From Paenibacillus sp. J23TS9 (lineage in GTDB: Bacteria > Bacillota > Bacilli > Paenibacillales > Paenibacillaceae): a stretch of DNA of 64,000 nucleotides. Below the pieces are notes generated by a model. That model saw only the letters and a list, made by a program, of their open reading frames with translations, was not told the origin of the DNA and made no database searches. Below are positions 8,299 through 16,508 of this stretch, piece after piece. Position numbers and translations under genes: made by a program. The stretch's first letter is position 1, and each line of letters begins with the position of its first letter. The DNA is taken from assembly GCF_018403225.1 (NCBI RefSeq), contig NZ_BOSG01000002.1, positions 496,001 through 560,000 on the forward strand, written 5' to 3'.

Positions 8299-8326
8299 CT
8301 TATATATAGTTTAGTATTTATGTTAA
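8299..8326 (-). promoter_or_regulatory. Predicted SigA promoter of the GH8 gene
   Basis: On the minus strand, TTAACA (8326-8321), a 16-bp spacer and TATAAG (8304-8299); each box matches 5 of 6 consensus bases. Confidence 0.5.
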
Positions 8327-8471
8327 TTATTGTAAATAGGACTTGGGAAAGCTGATTCCAAAGTCCTGAATCGACATGTTTTCCATAAAATAACCCCACA
8401 AAGCGGAGCCTCACTCCGAGGTCTATTCAGGTACTTTGCCGGGACCCCGGTAATTTATAAATTATATAATG

Positions 8472-8505
8472 TTAAAAACCCCCGGGACTGCGTACCCCGG
8501 GGGTT
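8472..8505 (-). terminator. Intrinsic terminator of the GH87 gene
   Basis: Ten-bp GC-rich stem AACCCCCGGG / CCCGGGGGTT (8477-8486, 8496-8505) followed by T5 on the minus strand. Confidence 0.85.
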
Positions 8506-8538
8506 GAGATTCTGCTTACGTTTGATGAATGTTAACTC

Positions 8539-11500
8539 TTACGGGTTCACATTGATCGTAAACGTCGACGTGTTATTTTTAATCGAAGTGACCGTGTTCG
8601 TTATTTTCAGATTATTGAAAGTGACAGAGCCAACCGCCGGGCCTTGGCCTGGTTCTGGCAGCTCGTTGGCCCAAATGCCGACGCCGGATTTGGCATCGAA
8701 CGCATCCCCGCTCTTCTGCGCGCCGGAGATCGTAATGTTGGTGAAAATGGTATCCTTGACCGGATTCTGCGGTGAGTTTCCGACGTAGTTCGTCTGGAAC
8801 ATGATGCCATGGTAGGTCGGATCAATGATATCGACATCGCTGACACGTATGCCTTGGAACACCTTGGAAGCCGAGAACAGCCACATGGCCGGAAAAGTCT
8901 GCTTATCCCAGAAGTGGCCACCAGCGCGCACGATCGAGATGTTCTCCAGGTTGGTCGTCGGCGATGCGCCGAAGCCGTTCATCGGATAGCCGAAGTCCAG
9001 CGAACTGATGGTCACGCCGGAGTAGCACAGCGTATCGGCGATGTAGATATTGCGGAACGTGTTGCCATATCCGCCGTATACCGCCAGCCCTGCGGCTCGC
9101 CAGGTCAACATGGACGTCAGGTTCTCGAAGACATTATCCTTCTCGTCGGCCCCACCCGCATCGATGGCGGAGAACAAGGCGAAGCTGTCGTCACCGGTTG
9201 CCCGGGCCTCATTGTTGCTGACGAGGTTGTTGGTGCTGCCATTCGTCATATTGATGCCGTCCGCGAACAGGTCGCGGATGCGGGAGTTTTTGATCGTCAT
9301 ATAGTCGGTATTGGCTCCCCAGTACATGCATACCTGATGCTCGACCCAAATGTTGTCGATGGTCATATTGGCGACATTCGAGAAATCGAAGACTTTGCCA
9401 GGACCGTCAATACGGGATGTATAGTTGCCGAAATAAGCAAAGTTCGCAAAGGTCGAGCCGTTGGCCGACGAACTCGCCGAAAATCCGATATCGGTGTTGG
9501 TCTGGTTGGACGGAGCAACGAATCGGGTGTACCATGGTCCAGCTCCGATGATTTTGATCGCCTTGCCATACACCTGGAACTTATTCGATGTCTGGTATGT
9601 GCCTGCCGGCAGATAGACCCCCACCAGATTGCCCGTGGTATCCATCCGTACTTTATCGAGGGCATTCTGCACGTCCTGGTGAGTGAATCCGGCCGGTACC
9701 GCATACTTGGCCGGATCCGGATTCGCAATTGGTGCAACCTGCTCCAGATTAATGAAATCGATGGCATATTGGCTTGTGTTCGAGGCGTCTTTCTGCAGTT
9801 TGATGGTGCTGCCCTTCGGAATCGTCGAGTCGAACATCAAATTGGCCTCGTCATAGATATGTCTTGGCAAACCTGCCGACGGGCTGTTGCCCGGATTCGT
9901 TTCACTGCCGTACAGCCATGCATACTTCGAGGTTAGATCGATCGTTTTGGTGAAGACCCCGTTCACGTAAACGTTCAGCGTCGAGTTAATGCCGTCTCCA
10001 CCGGGTGCATCCGGGATGGAGTAGCGAACCACGAGCGTATTCGTGCTAGCTTTGGTCGTAAATTGGACATAGCTGCCGGTCGTATTCAGCGTAACCGCCT
10101 TGCGGCCCGAGGCTTCGCCCGCAATATCGCCGATGTTCCGGTTCGGACCGACAATGGCTGCCCCGCCGCCGATCGTTCCGTCTTCTGCTTCATACATGTC
10201 GTAAGGCATGTTGGCCCCGCGCCCCACGAAGAAGGATTGGGTTGATACATTATTCGCCTGCTTCGCGGGCAGCTCATTCGCATCCGCGCCGATTTCCGTC
10301 TTCAGCGTATATTTGCCGTTCGCAGCCGTCCAGCTGCCCAAATTGACCGGAGCCGCCGACGCGCCGCTCGCGATGACGCCATTGACCGAACCGGTCATCA
10401 TCGTGATCATGGCCCCGGTCGTAGCGTCGCTGAGCGTTAATTTAATGGAATGCGCGCCGCTTGCGGATGCGATCGTTCCCTGGTTTTTGACCGTGACGGA
10501 GAAATTCACGGCATTCCCGGCCGATGGGTTGCTTGGCGACCAGCTCACCGAAGAAGCGATCAAGTCCGAGCTCTGGACCGCGCCGACGACCAGCGGAGAA
10601 GGATTCGTATAGCTGTTATTGTTCTCGTTCTGCTCGATTACCTTGTTGTCCTCATCTACCTTCGCGCTAAGTGCATAAGACCCTGCATCCTTGGTTCCGA
10701 GCGTGTAGGTTACGTTCGCGGATGCGCCTGCGGCGAGTGCGCCAACGGCCGCCGTACCAACCTTCGTGGTGCCGAGGTAGAAATTCACGCTCGTGGCGGA
10801 GGATGCCAGTGTTCCTATGTTTTTGACCGTGGAGGTAAGCACGATGGAATCCGTTTCCACAGGCGATGCCGGCGTCCAGGACATGCCGGTGATCGTCAGA
10901 TCCGGATTGGCCGCTGGCGTGCCGATCACCTGAAGTTCGGCGATTTGGCCGCCGGAGGAGCCGGTGTTGGCCGTTATTTTCAGCTGCACCGCGCTGGCCG
11001 TCGCGCTGACGGGAATGGTTAACGTATTGCCCGAGGCCGGATTAAATGTGTACGATGCGGAAGATACCAGATTGACGAAATTGGACGAGTTCTGGTCATG
11101 CCCGAGCACTTGAATCGTTTGCGAACGCGTGGCCCATGCGCTGTCCGGGTTCAGCTTCAGCACGATGGACGAAAGATCCGCATTCGCTCCCAGATCAACG
11201 GTCAGCGTATTGGGATAGCTGCCGCCCGCCCCTTCCCAATACGTCGTCAGGCTGCCGTCATTGGCGTTGGAAGCATAATAAATATACTCGTTCGAGGAAG
11301 CGGTAATGGGCTTATTCAGCGCCAGATTCGTTCCTGTTCCCCCGCCGCCGCTTCCGGTTCGCGTGACCGTGCTGCTAGCTTGGGACACGTTGCCTGCCGC
11401 ATCCTTGGCTTTCACGTAATAAGCTACCGTCGCGGTTGCCGGCTGGCTGTCCGTGTAAGTCAGGACATTGCCCGCCACGCTCGCACGAAGCGCACCGTTT

Positions 11501-12336
11501 GCATAAATGTCATAGCCTGTAACACCCACATTATCCGTGGAAGCCGTCCACGTCAGCTTGATCTGGCCGGATGACGGCTCGGTGTATGCGAGATTCCCCG
11601 GAGCCGTCGGCGGAGTCGTATCCCCTGCCGGCGCTTGACCGTAAACCTCGAATTCGGATATCTGACCCGCAGACCAGCCTGTGTTGGCGGTAAATACCAG
11701 CCGTACATATCTGGCGGAAGCCGCCGTGAAACTAATCGTCGTTTGGTTCCCGTTTGCCGGATCAAAGGTATAGCTTGCCGAAGCCAACAAATTCGTGAAT
11801 GTTGAACCGTCGCTGCTTCCTTGCACGCTGAGGGTCTGCGCACGCGTCTCCCACCCGCTCGGCGGCAGCTTCAGGATAACCTTATTCACATCGTAAGAGC
11901 TGCCAAGATCCACCTGAAGCCACTGCGGAAAAGCATTATTATTGCTCTCCCAATAGGTGGACGCGTTGGAATCGCCCGCATTGGCAGCCACATACGTTTG
12001 CGTATACGAGCTTGCGGTCATCGATTTGCCTGCAGCCAGGTTGCCCGCTACAACAGCGGCGACGACATCATCCGCAGGCGATGGCTTGGACCCGTCTGAG
12101 TTGGAAGCGCTATCATATTGCGGCGCTGCACCAGGATCGGAGGCCTTTTCCGTATCTGTGGGCGTCCCTTGCGTTTCCGGCGTCTGCCCCGGATCGGAAG
12201 CTTCTGAAAGTGATTCGACAGGTGCGTTGGAGTCGGCAGCAGCCGTAACGACGGAAAATGGGACAAGGATCAGCATAAGAACGAGCAAATAGACAGCAAC
12301 CGATTTCTTCAAGGCATGAGCTTTTTTTGCAGCCAT
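8539..12336 (-). CDS. Secreted multidomain GH87 alpha-1,3-glucanase (mutanase/mycodextranase type)
   Basis: 1265 residues from ATG 12336, which has a perfect AGGAGGT site. Order: signal peptide (1-34), acidic Ser/Pro linker, discoidin-type domain (about 98-233), FN3 (240-327), second discoidin domain (336-472), two CARDB-like repeats (478-700), a CBM6/35-like domain (713-866), and a GH87 beta-helix catalytic domain (870-1265). Asp1026, Asp1049 and Asp1050 have the same 23/1 spacing as the catalytic triad I recall for the Niallia circulans enzyme Agl-KA. It cleaves alpha-1,3-glucan of fungal walls or dental-type mutan outside the cell. The frame stays open upstream, with a TTG near 12441 behind AAAAGGAGG, but the 12336 start gives a normal signal peptide. 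Confidence 0.92.
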   Translation of the reverse strand: MAAKKAHALKKSVAVYLLVLMLILVPFSVVTAAADSNAPVESLSEASDPGQTPETQGTPTDTEKASDPGAAPQYDSASNSDGSKPSPADDVVAAVVAGNLAAGKSMTASSYTQTYVAANAGDSNASTYWESNNNAFPQWLQVDLGSSYDVNKVILKLPPSGWETRAQTLSVQGSSDGSTFTNLLASASYTFDPANGNQTTISFTAASARYVRLVFTANTGWSAGQISEFEVYGQAPAGDTTPPTAPGNLAYTEPSSGQIKLTWTASTDNVGVTGYDIYANGALRASVAGNVLTYTDSQPATATVAYYVKAKDAAGNVSQASSTVTRTGSGGGGTGTNLALNKPITASSNEYIYYASNANDGSLTTYWEGAGGSYPNTLTVDLGANADLSSIVLKLNPDSAWATRSQTIQVLGHDQNSSNFVNLVSSASYTFNPASGNTLTIPVSATASAVQLKITANTGSSGGQIAELQVIGTPAANPDLTITGMSWTPASPVETDSIVLTSTVKNIGTLASSATSVNFYLGTTKVGTAAVGALAAGASANVTYTLGTKDAGSYALSAKVDEDNKVIEQNENNNSYTNPSPLVVGAVQSSDLIASSVSWSPSNPSAGNAVNFSVTVKNQGTIASASGAHSIKLTLSDATTGAMITMMTGSVNGVIASGASAAPVNLGSWTAANGKYTLKTEIGADANELPAKQANNVSTQSFFVGRGANMPYDMYEAEDGTIGGGAAIVGPNRNIGDIAGEASGRKAVTLNTTGSYVQFTTKASTNTLVVRYSIPDAPGGDGINSTLNVYVNGVFTKTIDLTSKYAWLYGSETNPGNSPSAGLPRHIYDEANLMFDSTIPKGSTIKLQKDASNTSQYAIDFINLEQVAPIANPDPAKYAVPAGFTHQDVQNALDKVRMDTTGNLVGVYLPAGTYQTSNKFQVYGKAIKIIGAGPWYTRFVAPSNQTNTDIGFSASSSANGSTFANFAYFGNYTSRIDGPGKVFDFSNVANMTIDNIWVEHQVCMYWGANTDYMTIKNSRIRDLFADGINMTNGSTNNLVSNNEARATGDDSFALFSAIDAGGADEKDNVFENLTSMLTWRAAGLAVYGGYGNTFRNIYIADTLCYSGVTISSLDFGYPMNGFGASPTTNLENISIVRAGGHFWDKQTFPAMWLFSASKVFQGIRVSDVDIIDPTYHGIMFQTNYVGNSPQNPVKDTIFTNITISGAQKSGDAFDAKSGVGIWANELPEPGQGPAVGSVTFNNLKITNTVTSIKNNTSTFTINVNP

Positions 12337-12808
12337 ACTTGGACCTCCTGGTATCAAATATAGAGATGCACATGTTTTCAACCTATTCGTAGATCGTGAT
12401 CGAAGATATCCATGAATCCGGGTTGGCCGCGGCCAGCGCAAATATCGCCTCCTTTTGGGATACGTTTCAAACCGTAGCAGGAGCTTGAGCGAATGTTTAG
12501 AAAAATGAGGTTGAAGGAATGGGAGTATGTCTACAAGAAGGACCTTTGCGAAAGTCAGAGAAGCCACCTGAGCCTTGAAACGCGGATAGATGATGCTACC
12601 ATGCAAGAGATAGACAGCAACACGCCCTGTAACATTAGGGTCGATCAGGGCGTTTTTGTGGAGAATTAACGATGTGACAATACTATAAGGCAGACCATGG
12701 ACTTTGACGATGCGCGTTCATACGATTTTCATGTCAGATGATATGCTCAATAAAATAATGAATCATACATTCATGAATATTGAAGGTTGCCCAAGTGTGT
12801 TTCCCATT
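12337..12808 (-). other. Leader/intergenic region upstream of GH87
   Basis: About 470 bases without a convincing gene. An open frame continues through much of it into GH87. It contains AAAAGGAGG near 12446-12454 and the hairpin at 12622-12653. No known riboswitch was recognised and no clear promoter stands out. Confidence 0.4.
12622..12657 (+). terminator. Plus-strand terminator-like hairpin with no plus-strand gene
   Basis: ACGCCCTG (12622-12629) and CAGGGCGT (12646-12653) form an 8-bp stem, followed by TTTTT on the plus strand. No plus-strand gene ends here, so it may be a 5'-leader structure of the GH87 transcript or stop an antisense RNA. Confidence 0.4.
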
Positions 12809-12840
12809 AAAAAAGCCCCCGGGGCATGCGCCCAGGGAGC
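12809..12840 (-). terminator. Intrinsic terminator at the end of the large glycan locus
   Basis: On the minus strand GCTCCCTGGGC and GCCCCGGGGGC form an 11-bp stem with one mismatch and one wobble and a four-base loop, followed by T6. It closes the minus-strand run that begins at 31787. Confidence 0.8.
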
Positions 12841-12960
12841 CGATATGAAGCTCATTTTTTCTATACTCGCGATAGAATCCGTGCTCAGCGTGCCCTGATT
12901 ACGAATTCTAAAATGCCGTTACGAGCATGGACGCCGCTTCCGCAGCTATGAGCTGCTATT

Positions 12961-13200
12961 TCACGTCCACGCCCACATAAAACCATCCCTGTCCCAGGCA
13001 ATCCGACCGCCGTGCAGCTTCCGGAAAGCCTTTTTCACTTCCTTCTCCAGCGAAGCATTTCCATTTTCATTGACGTATACAAATTCCTCTCCAAAATGCT
13101 CGCGTACGTATGAAATGGCCTCGGTTTGATACAAAATGCCCTTGAACCTGATCTCCTGAACCATCCACTCGGCCACCTGCTGTGCCGTAAATGCCATCAT
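12961..13200 (-). CDS. Small conserved protein, possibly DUF6953 family
   Basis: 79 residues if started at ATG 13200 (GGAAGGG, 9 bases upstream); the frame is open further, to an ATG at 13392 with no ribosome site. The region FTAQQVAEWMVQEI ... ILYQTEAISYVREHFGEEFVYVNENGN ... WDRDGFMW resembles small Bacillales proteins that I recall as DUF6953. The extra 64 residues of the long version have no recognisable match. Function unknown. It trails the glycan locus and could simply be a passenger. Confidence 0.65.
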   Translation of the reverse strand: MMAFTAQQVAEWMVQEIRFKGILYQTEAISYVREHFGEEFVYVNENGNASLEKEVKKAFRKLHGGRIAWDRDGFMWAWT

Positions 13201-13404
13201 TGCATCGATCCCTTCCGTCTTTCGTCCACCCATTATAACAGATCGGACAAGAAAATCGATGATGACTACGCCTGCTGATGAGGCAAAGTCGCGATGCAAA
13301 AACGGTTCAGAAGCCAGTCGTGACATCGCGACAGTCCCCCGATCGTCATTGCGAATGACCATGCAGATGCAATATCCGACCGACTCCATCATGCGGATGA
13401 AAGC

Positions 13405-15243
13405 TTAGACGTTCACCTGCTCCAATAGCAATTTGCGCGGCTGCATCAAGTATGCACCCGTAATCCGGTCCGCTTGCAGCTCAATGCTGTATTCGCCTGC
13501 TTCCGGAAAATGCAGCTTGCCCAGTTCAAAGCCGCGGAACTCATACGGGCCTCCGGTCAATTGGACTTCTGCAGACAACGTTTGGCCCGATGCTTTTAGC
13601 AGGTAGCTGCCGCCACCTTCGTCACCACAGCCGTATTCCAGTCTGACCGCAAAGGTACAGGGTCCGGTTGTGCGTACGTTCCAAACCGTATACTCCCGTT
13701 CATCCGTCCAGTCCAGCAGGTTATCACGGTTCTTTTTGCCCGTATCGCAGCGGAGGGCTGAACCGTTGATTTCGCTCTCGAAGACGCCCAGATCATAAAT
13801 CTGGGGCGCACCTTCACCGTTCATCAACAGTCGCTCGGAATTGCCCTTAACCGGACCGGAGCATTCAACAGCCAGCACGATCGGTTTGCCATCCGAAGAT
13901 AGATGCTGGTTATCGAGCAGCACAACCAGATCCTGGTTCCCCAGCCGCTTGAATGCAAGCTCGGCTCCTCCTGCCAATGGATAAACCCTCATCACTTGGC
14001 TCAGCAGCCCCGGAACCACCAAATGCCCATCTGCAGGGATATCAAAAACATGCAGATACAGCGTTTGATCCTTCAGGGTGCATCTGCCCCAGGAAGGCTT
14101 CGCTGTAGGGGAAGCACCTGAGCCATATATACTGTCTCCATGAACCCGGAGCCATTCCCCTACCTCCAGCAGAATCTCTTCTGAGACAGGGTCCCACTCC
14201 CCCGTGGCCGTAGGCCCCACATTGATGACCAGATTACCGCCCTTGCTCACCACATCAATAATTTGGCGGATGATCGAGACTGGCGGCTTCCAGTTGGTAT
14301 CCGACTTTTTATAGCCCCAGGAATCATTCAGCGTAATGATGTTTTCCCAATCTTGACGAATGGTCCGCGTCTCCAGCTGATTATCCGAAGTGTTGGCATA
14401 GTCCCCGAGTGGGCTTTTCCAGACGCGGCTGTTGACGAGGCAGTCCTGCTGCAGCGCATGAACGGTGGTGAGAAACAGCTCTCCCTGCTCTCTTGTCAGC
14501 TTGCCGCCGCAATCGAACCACATCAATCCAACCCTGCCGTATTCGGTCAGCAGCTCCCGCACCTGCGGCAGCGATTTGCGGTGCAGGTAATGGTCGAAGC
14601 GCGTGCGTTTATCCTCATCCTTAATCCAGCTCTCCACATCATCATAAGCGCCGATATTCCCCGGATAATCCCAGGTGTTCCCTTGCGAGTCCGGATCATG
14701 CCAATCCATTGCATGCGAATAGTAAATTCCGAGTACCATTCCTTCTTCGCGGCAGGCTTCCTCCAGCTCCTTGAGCGGATCGCGGCCAAACGCGGTATGC
14801 CTGACGATGGAATAATCGGAAATATGAGAGTCATACATGGCGAACCCGTCATGATGCTTTGCGGTAAAAATAATATATTTTAGCCCGGCCTGCTTGGCAG
14901 TACGAACCCATCTTCCTGCATCAAAAGCAGTTGGATTAAACTGTTCCGACATTTCCTCATAAGCCTGCACCGGGACGCGGGCACGCAGCATGATATGCTC
15001 GCTGTAAGATGCCTGTATCTCTTCCCCGTCCCACTCGCCGGCAGGAAGCGCATAAGGCCCCCAATGGATGAATAAACCGAGTCTGGCTTCCCGCCACCAC
15101 GCAATCCGCCGCTCATGAGCCTCATCATGCTCCGCGCCGGCACCCTCCTTCAGGGACTGAAGCGGATCATCCAGAAGATTCTCTTCCCGGCTGTCAGTTT
15201 GCCGATCGGGCACTGATTTTTTAAAATCGATCTGATCTCTCAT
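13405..15243 (-). CDS. GH29 alpha-L-fucosidase, cytoplasmic
   Basis: 612 residues without a signal peptide. The GH29 barrel is marked by LGLFIHWGPYALP (from about 55), FTAKHHDGFAMYDS (126-139) and GLMWFDCGG, whose Asp244 is the expected nucleophile; KGGNLVINVGP ends the barrel. A beta-rich C-terminal region (about 390-612) follows. It removes terminal alpha-L-fucose from imported oligosaccharides. It lies 55 bases after GH88 on the same strand and near two GH95 genes, which points to a fucosylated substrate. Confidence 0.92.
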   Translation of the reverse strand: MRDQIDFKKSVPDRQTDSREENLLDDPLQSLKEGAGAEHDEAHERRIAWWREARLGLFIHWGPYALPAGEWDGEEIQASYSEHIMLRARVPVQAYEEMSEQFNPTAFDAGRWVRTAKQAGLKYIIFTAKHHDGFAMYDSHISDYSIVRHTAFGRDPLKELEEACREEGMVLGIYYSHAMDWHDPDSQGNTWDYPGNIGAYDDVESWIKDEDKRTRFDHYLHRKSLPQVRELLTEYGRVGLMWFDCGGKLTREQGELFLTTVHALQQDCLVNSRVWKSPLGDYANTSDNQLETRTIRQDWENIITLNDSWGYKKSDTNWKPPVSIIRQIIDVVSKGGNLVINVGPTATGEWDPVSEEILLEVGEWLRVHGDSIYGSGASPTAKPSWGRCTLKDQTLYLHVFDIPADGHLVVPGLLSQVMRVYPLAGGAELAFKRLGNQDLVVLLDNQHLSSDGKPIVLAVECSGPVKGNSERLLMNGEGAPQIYDLGVFESEINGSALRCDTGKKNRDNLLDWTDEREYTVWNVRTTGPCTFAVRLEYGCGDEGGGSYLLKASGQTLSAEVQLTGGPYEFRGFELGKLHFPEAGEYSIELQADRITGAYLMQPRKLLLEQVNV

Positions 15244-15298
15244 GATTCGCTCATTCCCCTTTCAATGACTCTATAACTTATATCTTGTTGGATTCGGC

Positions 15299-16477
15299 CT
15301 ACCAGAAGCGGCGCTCGGAGCCGCGCAGCTTGGAAACAGCCTCCACGAAGAAATAGTCCCCATAAATGAGTGGTGTATCAACATGCACCCCGCCTGGCAG
15401 ATTGGAGGTTCCTGACAAAATCAGACCTTCCTCGTCCTCACGGTCCCAGGCGCCATAATTCTCATCCATTGAACGAACCAGACGTACTGCGGCCTCCAGA
15501 TACATTTGGCCTTCACCAACTGGGAGGCAGCCTGCCAATTGGATCAATCCGCAAGCGGCGCAGGCGCCTGCCGAGGTATCCCGCGGTGTATCCGCGTTTC
15601 TCGGCGCTCTGAAATCCCAGTGCGGCACGTAATCCTCAGGCAGGTTGGCCAGGAAGAAATGGGCAGCCCGTTTCGCACCAATCAAAAATGCCTCATCACC
15701 GGTGTATTGATAGGAGAGCACCATGCCATAAATGGTCCAGGCGCTGCCTCTTGCCCAAGCGGAATTCTCCGCATGTCCCTGGCCAGCATCCGCGCCCAGC
15801 CGTTCGCCGGTTTCCGCATCAAAATGGAGAATATGATAGCTTGATCCATCCGGACGCATGAAATGCGTAAGTACCGTTTCCGCATGCGCGGCAGCGATAT
15901 GGCGGAAGCGTGGATCCTTTGTCGTCTCCGAAGCCCAGTAAAGCAGCGGCAAATTCATCATCGTGTCAATGATGGACCAGCCTGCGCGATTCAAGCTTGC
16001 CGTATCATGCCAGGCACGAATATATCTGCCCTTCAGGTTGAAGCGGCTGGCCAGTTGGGAAGCGGCCATCAACCCCCGCTCCTTAGAGCGCTCATTACCC
16101 GTTATCCGGTAATTGGCCACAGCAGACAGCAGCCAAATAAAGCCCGAGTCATGATGCACAGCCAGCGAATGCAGCGGCTCATCCAGACGCTCCTCGCACT
16201 GCTCCGCAATGGTCTTCAGCTCGGAATATTTCCCATCCGCGGACAGCTGCCACAAGATGCCTGGCCAGAAGCCTGCCGTCCACCAGGATATTCTCATATC
16301 ATCGTACTCGCCGTTCACCGAAGCATGCGGACAGCTGACACCGATCCGGCGGCTGGTTCTTTCGATTTTTTGGCCAATCCGTTCCCAAAGTCCATCCGCC
16401 CAGGAATGGACGGAAGCAGTTAGTTCCGCGTGCTCAGCCGCCTTTGCTCCAGCCTGATTCAAAGTCTGTTCACTCAT
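15299..16477 (-). CDS. ugl: GH88 unsaturated glucuronyl hydrolase
   Basis: 392 residues, no signal peptide, RBS AGGAGG eight bases before ATG 16477. The (alpha/alpha)6 barrel has HHDSGF with Asp110 and GWSIIDTMMNLPLLYWAS with Asp171. The 61-residue spacing equals that of the Asp88/Asp149 pair I recall for Bacillus sp. GL1 UGL. It hydrates delta-4,5-unsaturated uronic acid at the end of oligosaccharides left by a polysaccharide lyase. Its presence means that the substrate contains a uronic acid and that a lyase, not seen in this window, works upstream. Confidence 0.9.
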   Translation of the reverse strand: MSEQTLNQAGAKAAEHAELTASVHSWADGLWERIGQKIERTSRRIGVSCPHASVNGEYDDMRISWWTAGFWPGILWQLSADGKYSELKTIAEQCEERLDEPLHSLAVHHDSGFIWLLSAVANYRITGNERSKERGLMAASQLASRFNLKGRYIRAWHDTASLNRAGWSIIDTMMNLPLLYWASETTKDPRFRHIAAAHAETVLTHFMRPDGSSYHILHFDAETGERLGADAGQGHAENSAWARGSAWTIYGMVLSYQYTGDEAFLIGAKRAAHFFLANLPEDYVPHWDFRAPRNADTPRDTSAGACAACGLIQLAGCLPVGEGQMYLEAAVRLVRSMDENYGAWDREDEEGLILSGTSNLPGGVHVDTPLIYGDYFFVEAVSKLRGSERRFW

Positions 16478-16508
16478 CTTGTAATCCTCCTCTGTATTTT
16501 AGCCGTAT

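Noticed and set aside
8809..9936. 375-codon plus-strand open frame opposite GH87
   Set aside because: Shadow frame of the GH87 gene; rich in Arg, His and Ile-Arg patterns and no recognisable domain.
12337..12606. N-terminal extension of GH87 to 12606
   Set aside because: It would place about 90 residues before a normal signal peptide; the 12336 start has a perfect ribosome site.
13201..13392. N-terminal extension of the DUF6953-like protein
   Set aside because: No ribosome site at 13392 and no recognisable homology in the extra 64 residues; the 13200 start is better supported.
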